DNA from: an uncultured Desulfovibrio sp.
GTDB taxonomy: Bacteria > Desulfobacterota > Desulfovibrionia > Desulfovibrionales > Desulfovibrionaceae
Assembly: GCA_913063155.1 (NCBI GenBank)
Contig: CAJXYU010000004.1
Span: forward strand, 62,001-126,000
Reading direction: 5' to 3'
Length of the DNA stretch: 64,000 nucleotides
This document shows, piece by piece, positions 20,226 to 28,620 of the stretch. The stretch's first letter is position 1. Each line of letters opens with the position of its first letter. The notes under the pieces were generated by a model. It was not told the DNA's origin. It made no database searches and saw nothing but the letters and a program-made list of their open reading frames with translations. Made by a program: the position numbers and the translations under genes.

Positions 20226-21447
20226 AACGCAAGGCCTCACTGGGATTGAGTGACGCAGCCCTCCGGGCCGGATATATGGTAGCTAAAAAACACAATAAAA
20301 GAGCGGCAACGCCAATGATGCTCAAATCAAACGAATCAAGCCTGATAGGCAGATAGTCGGTAGGATAAACATTGGCAGGCAATTTTATAAACTGGTACTT
20401 CTTCAAAAGCAGGCTGACGGGAACACCGAGACCATAGCCCAAAACGGTTCCCACCAAACCAATGAGGGTTCCCTGAAGCATGAATATCCGCCTGATACTC
20501 CGTTCTTCAGCTCCCAATGACATCAATATCGCTATATCCTTGGTTTTCTGCATCACCAGCATGACCAACGTATTCACAATGCTGAAAGACCCGACCAGAA
20601 CAATCATGACGAGAATAATGAACATGGCTGTCTTTTCCAACTCCAATGCCGCGAAAAGATTAGCGTTCATCTCCTTCCAATTCCGCACGACAAGACCGAA
20701 GGCGCCGATCTTCTCCTTGAGCAGTTCACTCACTTCGTCTGCTTTCAACGGGTCGGCAACCCTGACTTCAAGGCCGGAAACGAAATCTTTTCCGTATCCC
20801 AGCAATTTCCGTCCATCCGCCAAGCTCACATATCCCAAGGTCGAATCATACTCGAACATACCGGTTCTGAAGATGCCCGCCACCCTGAAAATGCTCACTT
20901 TCGGCTGGTAACCGGCAGCGGTTTTACGCCCGGACGGAGACAGCAAATGCACTTGCGCTCCCACTGTCAGCCCGAGGCGCTTGGCCATCTGATAACCTAT
21001 GATCACTCCCGGCGGAGCGCCTTCGATGTCCATGTCGTCAAGACTGCCCGATACGATATCATCTTTGAGGCTGAGCACATTTCCGGCGGTCTTCGGGTCG
21101 ATGCCGCGAAGCACAACTCCCTTCACTCCGGTCCTGGTCGACAGCATCACTTCTGAATAGAGAAACGGGGCTACCCCCACCACTCCCGGCACTTCTTTCG
21201 TCTGTTCGACCAGCTCATTATAGTCCTTTAAACCACTACGTAACGATGAGACCAGAATATGGGCGTTGACGCCCAGAATCTTTTCACGCAAATCCGTGGA
21301 AAACCCGTTCATGACGCCCAGAACGACAATAAGGGCTCCAACTCCGATGGCTACGCCGAACACTGCAAACAGTGATATCAGCGAAATAAAGGACTGCTTG
21401 CGAAGAGCGAACAGATACCTGAATGCCACAAACGTTTCAAACTTCAT
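20218..21447 (-). CDS. lolC: Lipoprotein-releasing system permease LolC/LolE
   Basis: A 409-residue MacB/FtsX-type permease with four membrane helices: one near residues 22-48 (ISLFAVFGVAIGVGALIVVLGVMNGF) and three between about 270 and 400. A large periplasmic domain lies between. The N-terminal FETFVAFRYL and C-terminal YPARRAASLNPSEALRYE match LolC/LolE. Only one permease gene occurs here, so the transporter is probably a LolFD-type homodimer, common outside gammaproteobacteria. The start has a CGGAG site. Confidence 0.92.
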   Translation of the reverse strand: MKFETFVAFRYLFALRKQSFISLISLFAVFGVAIGVGALIVVLGVMNGFSTDLREKILGVNAHILVSSLRSGLKDYNELVEQTKEVPGVVGVAPFLYSEVMLSTRTGVKGVVLRGIDPKTAGNVLSLKDDIVSGSLDDMDIEGAPPGVIIGYQMAKRLGLTVGAQVHLLSPSGRKTAAGYQPKVSIFRVAGIFRTGMFEYDSTLGYVSLADGRKLLGYGKDFVSGLEVRVADPLKADEVSELLKEKIGAFGLVVRNWKEMNANLFAALELEKTAMFIILVMIVLVGSFSIVNTLVMLVMQKTKDIAILMSLGAEERSIRRIFMLQGTLIGLVGTVLGYGLGVPVSLLLKKYQFIKLPANVYPTDYLPIRLDSFDLSIIGVAALLLCFLATIYPARRAASLNPSEALRYE

Positions 21448-21486
21448 AATGCTCCGCGGTACTTGCGGTTTTTCAACTCAAAATCG

Positions 21487-23070
21487 CTAAGCCTCGGGAC
21501 GCAGCAACGGGAAGAGGATGACTTCCCGGATGGAAGCACTGTCCGTCAGCAACATGACCAGACGGTCAATGCCGACGCCCTGTCCTGCCGCCGGAGGCAT
21601 GCCGTATTCCAAGGCACGAACGTAGTCTTCATCCATGAAGTGCGCCTCCTCGTCTCCGGCTTCCTTTTCAGCCACCTGGTCTTCAAAACGGCCCCGCTGG
21701 TCCACAGGGTCATTCAATTCGGAGAACGCGTTGGCCATCTCACGGCCTGTCATGAACAGTTCAAAACGGTCCGTGATATCCGGATTCTCCTCATTCCTAC
21801 GAGAAAGCGGAGAGATATCCGTGGGGTAATGATAAATGAAATGGGGCTGAATCAGCTTGGGCTCCACCTTGATATCAAAGAGTTTGGCCTGAAGCTTGCC
21901 CAGCTTTTCGCCTTCCACGACCTTTTCGCCGGACTGTTTCACCAATTCCTTACACTTCTCATAATCGGTGTAGATTTCGGAGGGAATTCCGCCGATCTTT
22001 TCCAGAGACTCGTGAAAAGACATGCGGGTCCAGGCGCCAATGGAAAGATCGATGGTTTCGCCCTGGTACGGGACTTTGGTGTTGCCGGTGACGCGCTCCG
22101 CAATCCTGGAGAACATCTCCTCGGTCAAGTCCATAAGGTCCTCGAAATTGGCGTAGGCCCAGTAGAACTCCAGCATGGTAAACTCGGGGTTATGCTGGGT
22201 GGAAGTGCCTTCGTTACGAAAATTTCGGTTGATTTCGTAGACGCGCTCAAAACCGCCCACCAGCAACCGCTTGAGGTAAAGCTCTGGTGCAATACGCATA
22301 TAGAGCTTCATGTCCAAAGCGTTGTGATGCGTTTCAAATGGCTTGGCTGTTGCGCCGCCGGGAATGGGTTGCATCATGGGAGTCTCCACTTCCATGAACC
22401 CCTTTTCATCGAGGAAGTTGCGCAACTCGCGGACAATGGCGGTCCTCGCCTGGAATATTTCCTTGGTGCGAGGTGTAACGATCAGATCTACATAACGCTG
22501 GCGGTACCGAAGCTCGACATCCTTAAGGCCGTGATACTTTTCGGGAAGCGGACGGAGGGACTTGGTGATGAGTTTGAACACTTCGGCCTGCATGGTCAGT
22601 TCGCCGGTCTTGGTTCGGAACAAACGGCCGGTCACGCCTACGATATCGCCGATATCGGTCTTTTTAAACAGAGTATAGGCTTCGGGGCCAAGATCTTCGC
22701 GGGCACAAAATATCTGAATTTTGCCGCTACGATCCTGAAGATGAAAAAAAGTGGCTTTCCCAAAAGAGCGAAACGCCACGACTCGACCGGCAACAGAAAA
22801 GTTTTCTTCCACCCCTTCCAAGGCTTCGCCGTCCATTTCCTCATAAGTGGCGAGAATGTCGCCCACATGAGTTTCCTGACGGAAGTCATTCGGGTAGAGA
22901 TGAACGTTTTCGTCAAGCAAAACACAGGCTTTCTCTACCCTGGTCTTAATGACCTGGTTGAGTTCGTCCTTAGCCTGCAGGGCTTCCAGCATGGGCATGA
23001 ACTTTTGGGCATGCTCGGACTTGGTAGCCAGCTTGATCTTCTTTTTCTTTTTATTCTGATTATTTGACAA
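21487..23070 (-). CDS. lysS: Lysyl-tRNA synthetase (class II)
   Basis: A 527-residue class IIb synthetase. The OB-fold anticodon-binding domain includes VAGRVVAFRSFGKATFFHLQD. Motif 1 is around FLDEKGFMEVETPMM, motif 2 at RVYEINRNFRNEGTSTQHNPEFTM, and motif 3 near GVGIDRLVMLL. A lysine-rich N-terminal tail (KKKKKIK) precedes it. The start is a TTG at 23070 behind AAGGA; no ATG gives the complete OB domain. It heads the operon leading into lolC, bamA and lpx genes. Confidence 0.96.
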   Translation of the reverse strand: MSNNQNKKKKKIKLATKSEHAQKFMPMLEALQAKDELNQVIKTRVEKACVLLDENVHLYPNDFRQETHVGDILATYEEMDGEALEGVEENFSVAGRVVAFRSFGKATFFHLQDRSGKIQIFCAREDLGPEAYTLFKKTDIGDIVGVTGRLFRTKTGELTMQAEVFKLITKSLRPLPEKYHGLKDVELRYRQRYVDLIVTPRTKEIFQARTAIVRELRNFLDEKGFMEVETPMMQPIPGGATAKPFETHHNALDMKLYMRIAPELYLKRLLVGGFERVYEINRNFRNEGTSTQHNPEFTMLEFYWAYANFEDLMDLTEEMFSRIAERVTGNTKVPYQGETIDLSIGAWTRMSFHESLEKIGGIPSEIYTDYEKCKELVKQSGEKVVEGEKLGKLQAKLFDIKVEPKLIQPHFIYHYPTDISPLSRRNEENPDITDRFELFMTGREMANAFSELNDPVDQRGRFEDQVAEKEAGDEEAHFMDEDYVRALEYGMPPAAGQGVGIDRLVMLLTDSASIREVILFPLLRPEA

Positions 23071-23122
23071 CTTTTTTATCCTTGAAACACGAAAAGTCTA
23101 GAAAAACACAAGAGACGTTGAT

Positions 23123-23151
23123 TCCGTAAGCCAAATCCGCAGCGCAGTCAA
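23123..23151 (-). promoter_or_regulatory. Possible sigma-70 promoter of the lysS-lol-bam-lpx operon
   Basis: On the reverse strand TTGACT (23151-23146) is followed after 17 bases by TACGGA (23128-23123), a poor -10. The predicted start would be about 45 bases upstream of the lysS TTG. The -35 and the spacing are good; the -10 is the weak point. Confidence 0.3.
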
Positions 23152-23216
23152 GAAATACAGAACATTACCGCCTCGTCCCCCTGTCGAAAATATTAAAAAA
23201 AAATCATTTTTTCTGC

Positions 23217-23245
23217 TTGACGGGCAAAATGGATTTGCCTAAATA
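23217..23245 (+). promoter_or_regulatory. Promoter of tRNA-Asn
   Basis: TTGACG at 23217-23222 and TAAATA at 23240-23245 are spaced by 17 bases. A GC-rich stretch (CTCGCGCCGAGAGCGC) follows, and the tRNA starts about 23 bases later. The -35 is strong and the -10 moderate. Confidence 0.5.
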
Positions 23246-23274
23246 CTCTTCTCGCGCCGAGAGCGCAACCTTGT

Positions 23275-23350
23275 TCCCCAGTGGCTCAATCGGCAGAGCG
23301 GGTGACTGTTAATCACTAGGTTCGCGGTTCAAGTCCGTGCTGGGGAGCCA
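23275..23350 (+). tRNA. tRNA-Asn (GTT)
   Basis: A 76-base cloverleaf with the CCA encoded. The acceptor stem TCCCCAG pairs with CTGGGGA, and the discriminator is G. The anticodon stem GGTGA/TCACT holds the loop CTGTTAA with anticodon GTT at 23308-23310. The T loop GGTTCAAGTCC is regular. It has its own promoter upstream and a hairpin terminator downstream. Confidence 0.96.
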
Positions 23351-23360
23351 AGAAATTCCA

Positions 23361-23388
23361 AGGCTTTCAGGATTATCCTGAAAGCCTT
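23361..23388 (+). terminator. Terminator after tRNA-Asn
   Basis: A 12-base stem (AGGCTTTCAGGA / TCCTGAAAGCCT) with a TTA loop is followed by TTTT. It lies between the tRNA and the convergent histidine kinase gene and may serve both directions. Confidence 0.85.
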
Positions 23389-23389
23389 T

Positions 23390-24499
23390 TCATTTGCTGA
23401 GCCCCGCTCTCCGTCGCTGGAGCCCGCTTGGGAAAAACAAGGTCACTGTTGTCCCACCAGCCTTGTTGGACTCAATGGTCACTCTGCCCCCATGCTCGCG
23501 CATAATCCGCTCAACCTTGCACAGCCCCATGCCCACCCCCACAGATTTGGTGCTGAAAAAAGGGTCGAACAGGAACTCCTTGTGCACCGTATCAATACCA
23601 GCTCCATCGTCGGCAACGGTAACGGAAACACCGAAGTCTCCCTCCGTCGCCCGCATGGCTATGGCAGCGCGCCCTTCTCTCATAAAATCATGGGAATTGG
23701 AAAAAAGCTCTTTGAACGCCATGGCCAATGCCGCAGCATCGGCCTGAATAATGACGTCAAGTTCGCCGAATTCGAACTCAACCTCCTCTGCGCCTCTCTC
23801 CCGAGCCTGCCGCCACTGATATGCCACATCCTCCAACAGGGTGAGCAGTTGCACCTCGGATACGGATATTCCGGACAAGGCCGTATACTCAGCCACGGAC
23901 TCCACAATGCAGGCCAATCTGTTCGTGTTCTCCTCGATACCGTCAAAGAATTCAGCCAGCCCTCTGTCAGACGTCTTGCGTCGCAACAGACCGGAAAATC
24001 CGCTGATAACCATCAATGGATTGCGTATCTGATGCGCCACTCCCTCAGAAAGCTGCCTCAGGCGCTCTGCATGTTTCTGATGCAACTTTGCGTTTTCCGA
24101 GACAATACTCATTTCCCGGTCATGCATTTCACGGATACGTGTGTTGTCCACAACGGAGAGCATGTATCCGAAGGCCTTATCGTATTCGGTAAGGATTGTT
24201 TTGGTCATAGTCAGATAGAGCCGTGTCCCGTCATTACGGTTGAAAACCACGTCCACGGGACCATCCTCCTTCTCCTCCTTGAAGCATCCAACGAATCTTC
24301 TGAACTCCTTACCTCCTTCAAAACAGGAAAATATCTTTTGCACAGTCATATCCAGGCATTCATTGCGACTTGAACCCAACAGCCTGACCGCTGCCTCATT
24401 GGTGGCGTACATATCTCCATCCACATTGAAAATCATCATTGCGCCGGAAAGCCCTTCAAGCAACTTCTGAAAATATGGCGACTTGGTATACAGCAGCAT
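23390..24499 (-). CDS. PAS-domain sensor histidine kinase (orphan)
   Basis: A 369-residue protein. An N-terminal PAS domain (about 12-130, with GAMMIFNVDGDMYATNEAAVRLLG) is followed by a dimerisation helix carrying the H-box EGVAHQIRNPLMVISGF. The HATPase domain has KELFSNSHDF (N-box), DDGAGID (G1), FDPFFSTK (F) and GMGLCKVERIM (G2). No transmembrane segment is seen, so it is probably cytosolic. The ATG at 24499 has a GGGGA site; longer in-frame starts (24535, 24595) lack one. No response regulator is adjacent, so its partner is unknown. Confidence 0.88.
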   Translation of the reverse strand: MLLYTKSPYFQKLLEGLSGAMMIFNVDGDMYATNEAAVRLLGSSRNECLDMTVQKIFSCFEGGKEFRRFVGCFKEEKEDGPVDVVFNRNDGTRLYLTMTKTILTEYDKAFGYMLSVVDNTRIREMHDREMSIVSENAKLHQKHAERLRQLSEGVAHQIRNPLMVISGFSGLLRRKTSDRGLAEFFDGIEENTNRLACIVESVAEYTALSGISVSEVQLLTLLEDVAYQWRQARERGAEEVEFEFGELDVIIQADAAALAMAFKELFSNSHDFMREGRAAIAMRATEGDFGVSVTVADDGAGIDTVHKEFLFDPFFSTKSVGVGMGLCKVERIMREHGGRVTIESNKAGGTTVTLFFPSGLQRRRAGLSK

Positions 24500-24657
24500 T
24501 CGTTCCCCGTTCCCCGAGTAGAGTTTAAAATACATCACGCAACAGTCAGAATATCTTATCCATGTTACATTTTCATGTGGCCTCCCCCGGAACACTTTGC
24601 TTTTGCTGACGTTTCAGGTAATCCTGCGTTATTATGACCATAAAGGATATATAACGA

Positions 24658-26334
24658 ATGACGTTCTCCCTTCTGGCAGGCCTCATGGGAGGCCTCGGAC
24701 TTTTTCTTCTCGGCATGCGCCTGATGACCGCTGGACTACGCAAGGCGGCTGGCTCTGCCCTGCGCCACATCCTCAGAACATGGACCAGAACCCCGACAAG
24801 GGGCATCATGTCGGGCTTCTTCATCACCGCGCTGGTTCAGTCGTCCAGTGCGGTCACCGTTGCAGCCATTGGCTTCGTGAACGCAGGCCTCATCAACCTG
24901 CAGCAATCCATCGGCGTCATCTTCGGCAGCAATATCGGCACCACCATCACCGGCTGGTTGGTGGCCGCTGTAGGCTTCAACGTCAAGATCAAGGCGCTGG
25001 CGCTACCGCTGATCGGGACCGGGGCCGTTCTGCGACTTACCGGAGGCAACACCAGACGTACACCGCTGGGAGACACCATTACCGGTTTCGGCCTCTTTTT
25101 TCTCGGCATAGGAGTACTCAAGGACTCCTTTCAACACATCCAGCCCTTCATCGACTTGGGCAGCATGACCTCCGACGGCGCCGCCTGCGCTCTCATATTC
25201 CTGTGCGTTGGTTTTCTGCTGACCTTTCTCATGCAAAGTTCAAGCGCGGCAATGGCCATCGTACTCACCGCAGCCGTCTCGGGCATCATGGGCATCGAAT
25301 GCGCAGCCGCGGCCGTCATAGGCACCAATATAGGCACTACATCCACCGCAGCCCTGTCGGTCATCGGCGCAACAAACAACGCCAAAAAGGTGGCGGCGGC
25401 GCACATCTTCTTCAACTTGGGAACCGGGCTGGTGGCCCTGATCCTTCTGCCTTTACTCATAAGCCTGATCGTAGGTTTCGAACACATGTTCAGCGCCACG
25501 CCGTCACCGGCATTGACGCTTGCCGTATTTCACACCATCTTCAACATTCTCGGAGTGTTGATGATTACACCGTTCACCAGGCAGCTGGTCAAACAACTGG
25601 ACAGGAAAATAGGAACAGGAGTTCCGGAGGCGGCCAAGCCCCGCTATCTGGACAGCAATATCCTCAAAACCCCAAGCCTTGCCTTGGATGCGCTTTTCCT
25701 TGAGTTGGGACGTCTGGGCGAAATGTCCAGGCTCATGGCCCAAAAAGCCATTGCCTCCAATTACCGCTACTCGGAACTCCTCAAGGACATGACCGCCAAC
25801 GAAGGGCTCATCACCGCGATAAGAAAATTCTGCACCAAACTACAGAAGGAGGACCTGTCCGACGAGGTGGCGGAAAAGCTGCCCGAGGTTCTGCGGGTGG
25901 TCCAGTATTACCGCAGCATGATGGAAGTAATTCACATGGTCTCCCGCGAACACGTGACCCTGAATCACATTCTGCCCGGCGACGTGGACGACTCCGTCTA
26001 TACTTTCAAAATATTTGTGAAAGACCTGCTGAACGTAGCACACACCCCGTGCAGCCCGGAATTCGAAAGCATAGAATTCATGGAAGAGAAGCTCACGGAA
26101 GTCTACCACAAACTCAAGGCCGACATCCTTGACGCGGGCGCCAAGGGCCGCATAGACATTGAGCACATGGTGGAGCTTCTCGAATACTATTCGAAGACCA
26201 AACGATTGGTGAAGCAGGCGGTCAAAGCCGCAGTCCACTGGGCCGACATGCGTGACATTTCGGAAACATGCCGGTTTGCAGCCGAAAATAACGACTACAC
26301 TTGGAAACTCCCAGAAGCACCGGAGAATCAATGA
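24658..26334 (+). CDS. Na+/phosphate cotransporter family protein with C-terminal PhoU-like domain
   Basis: A 558-residue membrane protein of the NptA/SLC34-related (YjbB) family. It carries the family's duplicated motifs ALVQSSSAVTVA (about 60-71) and FLMQSSSAAMAIV (about 193-205), and the paired GSNIGTT and GTNIGTT segments. About eight to nine helices span residues 1-310. The remaining 240 residues form a helical PhoU-like domain. Phosphate import or efflux is the usual role. The start has AAGGA, and the stop overlaps the next gene as ATGA. Confidence 0.9.
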   Translation: MTFSLLAGLMGGLGLFLLGMRLMTAGLRKAAGSALRHILRTWTRTPTRGIMSGFFITALVQSSSAVTVAAIGFVNAGLINLQQSIGVIFGSNIGTTITGWLVAAVGFNVKIKALALPLIGTGAVLRLTGGNTRRTPLGDTITGFGLFFLGIGVLKDSFQHIQPFIDLGSMTSDGAACALIFLCVGFLLTFLMQSSSAAMAIVLTAAVSGIMGIECAAAAVIGTNIGTTSTAALSVIGATNNAKKVAAAHIFFNLGTGLVALILLPLLISLIVGFEHMFSATPSPALTLAVFHTIFNILGVLMITPFTRQLVKQLDRKIGTGVPEAAKPRYLDSNILKTPSLALDALFLELGRLGEMSRLMAQKAIASNYRYSELLKDMTANEGLITAIRKFCTKLQKEDLSDEVAEKLPEVLRVVQYYRSMMEVIHMVSREHVTLNHILPGDVDDSVYTFKIFVKDLLNVAHTPCSPEFESIEFMEEKLTEVYHKLKADILDAGAKGRIDIEHMVELLEYYSKTKRLVKQAVKAAVHWADMRDISETCRFAAENNDYTWKLPEAPENQ

Positions 26335-27386
26335 GCACCAAAAAGCGTATCATAGCGGCACTGTGCGCCCTGGTGGCCCTGGCGGCCATATCCGCGGCCA
26401 TCAAACTCGTCATTCTCAAAGAGGATGAACCTACCCCCGAACACCGTGAAGCAGTCGCCCCGCCCAAGGAAGGCGCTCCCGACTGGGTCACAAATGGTCA
26501 AAAAACAAAACCGGACTATTCGGCTGCAGACATGTCAGCCAAAAACGCCACGAAAGTTGTGGAGGAAGAGCCCGAGAGAACTCCCGAGCCCACGGCAAAG
26601 GATACCCCGAAGGTCGTCAAGGAAGATGAAGTCTTCACCTTCGCGTTTGTGGACAGCCTGGCCCGATATGTGACCAAACGCTTCGAGCCGGGCCGCGACG
26701 GCAAGGCGCCACGAACAACCACTTCCTTCCGCAGCCTGAACACTTATTACAGCCGCAATTTCGACGGCATCGAGGTTGAACAAAACGATGTGAAGGAAAG
26801 CCGCAACCGCATCATCGACTATGCCTTCACCCCGGCCTCCATTCAAGCTCTGTACTCACTCTATGCGGACTTGTTTGTGGAGCAGTTGGCCGACAGCACC
26901 TCCCAACAAATCAACAATGATGAACGCACCCTGACCCGCGACGAAATGTCCGACCTGTTCAGGCTCAACGCCGGCGTGCTCTCCCGCACTGCCTCAATTT
27001 TTTCGGCCATTGCCGATAATCCCGACCTTTCCAAGCTGACTGCCCAGTACATCCAAGCCGTGCGCGCCGTGGAACGCGCCAATGTCCGTTTCCAGGAGTC
27101 GCTGACATCCAGCATTTCCAAGCAGGAAAAATCTGAAACCGGGGCGACCCTGAAGCAGACCATCACGGAACGCGAACGTGTCCGCTCCAGAATCATCGCC
27201 ACCATCAAAAAGCAATGCAGAAAATGCCCGGACGATGAAATGTTCTACATTGCCCTTTGGGCTTACCGGCGCACCCTGGGGAATCCCAAGCAGCTTCCGG
27301 CCTTTGCCGCTGCTTCGGAGAGCCTGCAGGACCTTTCCAAACGATTTGAGAAAAAAGCCGACGAATTATTACAACCACTGCAGTAA
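26331..27386 (+). CDS. Unknown membrane-anchored periplasmic protein
   Basis: A 351-residue protein not assigned to a family. An N-terminal hydrophobic helix (IIAALCALVALAAISAAIKLVIL, about 6-28) is followed by a Pro/Glu/Lys-rich linker (30-100) and an alpha-helical body. The body ends with a C-x2-C (CRKC) near residue 303. It is cotranslated with the Na/Pi transporter (ATGA) and followed by a terminator, so the two may act together in phosphate handling; nothing in its sequence shows this directly. Confidence 0.8.
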   Translation: MSTKKRIIAALCALVALAAISAAIKLVILKEDEPTPEHREAVAPPKEGAPDWVTNGQKTKPDYSAADMSAKNATKVVEEEPERTPEPTAKDTPKVVKEDEVFTFAFVDSLARYVTKRFEPGRDGKAPRTTTSFRSLNTYYSRNFDGIEVEQNDVKESRNRIIDYAFTPASIQALYSLYADLFVEQLADSTSQQINNDERTLTRDEMSDLFRLNAGVLSRTASIFSAIADNPDLSKLTAQYIQAVRAVERANVRFQESLTSSISKQEKSETGATLKQTITERERVRSRIIATIKKQCRKCPDDEMFYIALWAYRRTLGNPKQLPAFAAASESLQDLSKRFEKKADELLQPLQ

Positions 27387-27405
27387 CCGCTCTGGAACAC
27401 GAACG

Positions 27406-27438
27406 AAAAGGCACTTAGAAAAAGTGCCTTTTTTTTAT
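27406..27438 (+). terminator. Terminator of the Na/Pi transporter operon
   Basis: An 11-base stem (AAAAGGCACTT / AAGTGCCTTTT) with an AGAAA loop runs into a T tract. Confidence 0.9.
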
Positions 27439-27447
27439 CCTTAAACC

Positions 27448-27474
27448 TAAAGAAAAGCTAAGATCATCCGATAA
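27448..27474 (+). promoter_or_regulatory. Sigma-28 (FliA)-type promoter of the SprA-like gene
   Basis: TAAAGAAA at 27448-27455 and TCCGATAA at 27467-27474 are separated by 11 bases. The FliA consensus is TAAAGTTT-N11-GCCGATAA, so the -10 matches 7 of 8 and the -35 core TAAAG is complete. The predicted start near 27482 leaves a leader containing AAGGA before the ATG at 27498. fliA itself is at 49670. Confidence 0.65.
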
Positions 27475-27497
27475 GACATTCGTAAAAGGATAAATTT

Positions 27498-28247
27498 ATG
27501 ATCGGCTCCATCAACAGTTTTTCCGCCTCTCTGGCAGGCACCCTGTTCGACAGCTTGCAGCAACTGCATTGCGGCCAGCAGATTATGCCTATCACCAAGA
27601 GTTCAGGGCAACCAGACGCGCAGCGGGAAAAGAAAGAGGAGCAAAGTTCGGCCGACAGCACCCCCGCTCGGCTTCAGCAAAACTCTTCGCTTGCCAAGAC
27701 TTCGAAATCCACAAATGAGGACTCCACACTCAAGGATTACAAGGATCTTTCTCTCAAGCAGCAGCAGGAAGTCACTGAACTGCAACAGCGCGAGCAGGAA
27801 GTCCGTGCTCACGAACAGGCCCACATCGCCGCGGCCGGCGGTCACGTCAACGGCGGAGCTTCCTACTCCTATCAGACCGGCCCGGACGGCCGCCAGTATG
27901 TTTCGGGTGGCTCTGTCGACATCGACACTTCCCCTGTCCCCGGGGATCCGGAAGCCACCGAGGAAAAAGCCAGAACCGTCCGCCGCGCAGCCATGGCGCC
28001 CGCCAATCCGTCCGCCCAGGACCAGAAGGTGGCCGGCCAAGCCGCCGCCATGGAAACGCAGGCACGGATGGACCAGCTGAAGCAGGAGCAGGAAGAAGAA
28101 AAAGAGACGGAAAAACAGGTCGAGAAACCACAAAATTCCCTGCAGGCCACTCCGGCACAGGAACGCATGGTCCACACGGCCATAACCGCCTATCGCGATG
28201 CCCAGTCGCCGGTTTCTCAGCACCCCGTTTTCTCAAGCTTCATGTAG
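27498..28247 (+). CDS. SprA-related putative metalloprotease
   Basis: A 249-residue protein of the SprA-related (CJM1_0395-type) family. The family hallmark is a zinc-protease-like VRAHEQAHIAAAGGHVNGGASY at about 96-117, with HEQAH in the HExxH position. It is followed by GPDGRQYVSGGSVDID and KARTVRRAAMAPANPS. The N-terminal 90 residues and the C-terminal 60 are low complexity (Lys/Glu/Gln). No signal peptide is seen. The gene stands alone between terminators and has a sigma-28-like promoter, which suggests a flagellum-linked function; proteolytic activity is not proven. Confidence 0.82.
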   Translation: MIGSINSFSASLAGTLFDSLQQLHCGQQIMPITKSSGQPDAQREKKEEQSSADSTPARLQQNSSLAKTSKSTNEDSTLKDYKDLSLKQQQEVTELQQREQEVRAHEQAHIAAAGGHVNGGASYSYQTGPDGRQYVSGGSVDIDTSPVPGDPEATEEKARTVRRAAMAPANPSAQDQKVAGQAAAMETQARMDQLKQEQEEEKETEKQVEKPQNSLQATPAQERMVHTAITAYRDAQSPVSQHPVFSSFM

Positions 28248-28410
28248 GCACTCACCACACGGCATAAAGCGTCCCAACCTGTTGACGCATTTCTAGAGCG
28301 CACATACACTGTATGCCGCGTCAACATTTGGTGACCAAACGAAAAAAACGACTGCCACATCCCTACGAGGTATAGATCGACATGAAATTTTTGAAGAAGA
28401 AAAAGAAAAA

Positions 28411-28432
28411 CCCGGCAACCTTCGTTGCCGGG
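28411..28432 (-). terminator. Terminator after tRNA-Lys
   Basis: A stem CCCGGCAAC/GTTGCCGGG with a CTTC loop. On the reverse strand TTTTTCTTTTT follows directly, so it terminates the tRNA-Lys transcript. The 28248-28410 stretch beyond it shows no convincing gene. Confidence 0.88.
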
Positions 28433-28443
28433 CTTACTTTCGC

Positions 28444-28519
28444 TGGTGGGTCACCAAGGAATCGAACCTTGAACCTCCGGATTAAGAGTCCGCTGCTCTG
28501 CCAATTGAGCTAGTGACCC
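28444..28519 (-). tRNA. tRNA-Lys (CTT)
   Basis: A 76-base reverse-strand cloverleaf with encoded CCA (28446-28444). The acceptor stem GGGTCAC/GTGACCC is perfect. The anticodon loop CTCTTAA gives anticodon CTT, reading AAG. The first pair of the anticodon stem is G27-G43, a mismatch; the other four pairs are sound. A TTGACA promoter lies upstream and a strong terminator downstream. Confidence 0.95.
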
Positions 28520-28558
28520 GCGGTGCGGCTGGAGTGTTTCCCCCTGCTGCGGAAAGAG

Positions 28559-28587
28559 TTTCTACGCTCCAGCACTCTAGCTGTCAA
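28559..28587 (-). promoter_or_regulatory. Promoter of tRNA-Lys
   Basis: On the reverse strand a perfect TTGACA (28587-28582), a 17-base spacer and TAGAAA (28564-28559) precede the tRNA by about 40 bases. Confidence 0.65.
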
Positions 28588-28620
28588 CAAGAAAAACAAA
28601 AAAAATCCACTTTTTTCCAT

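Noticed and set aside
21463-23067. A 534-codon open frame antisense to lysS
   Set aside because: Complete overlap with a clear lysyl-tRNA synthetase and no protein-like features; a shadow frame.
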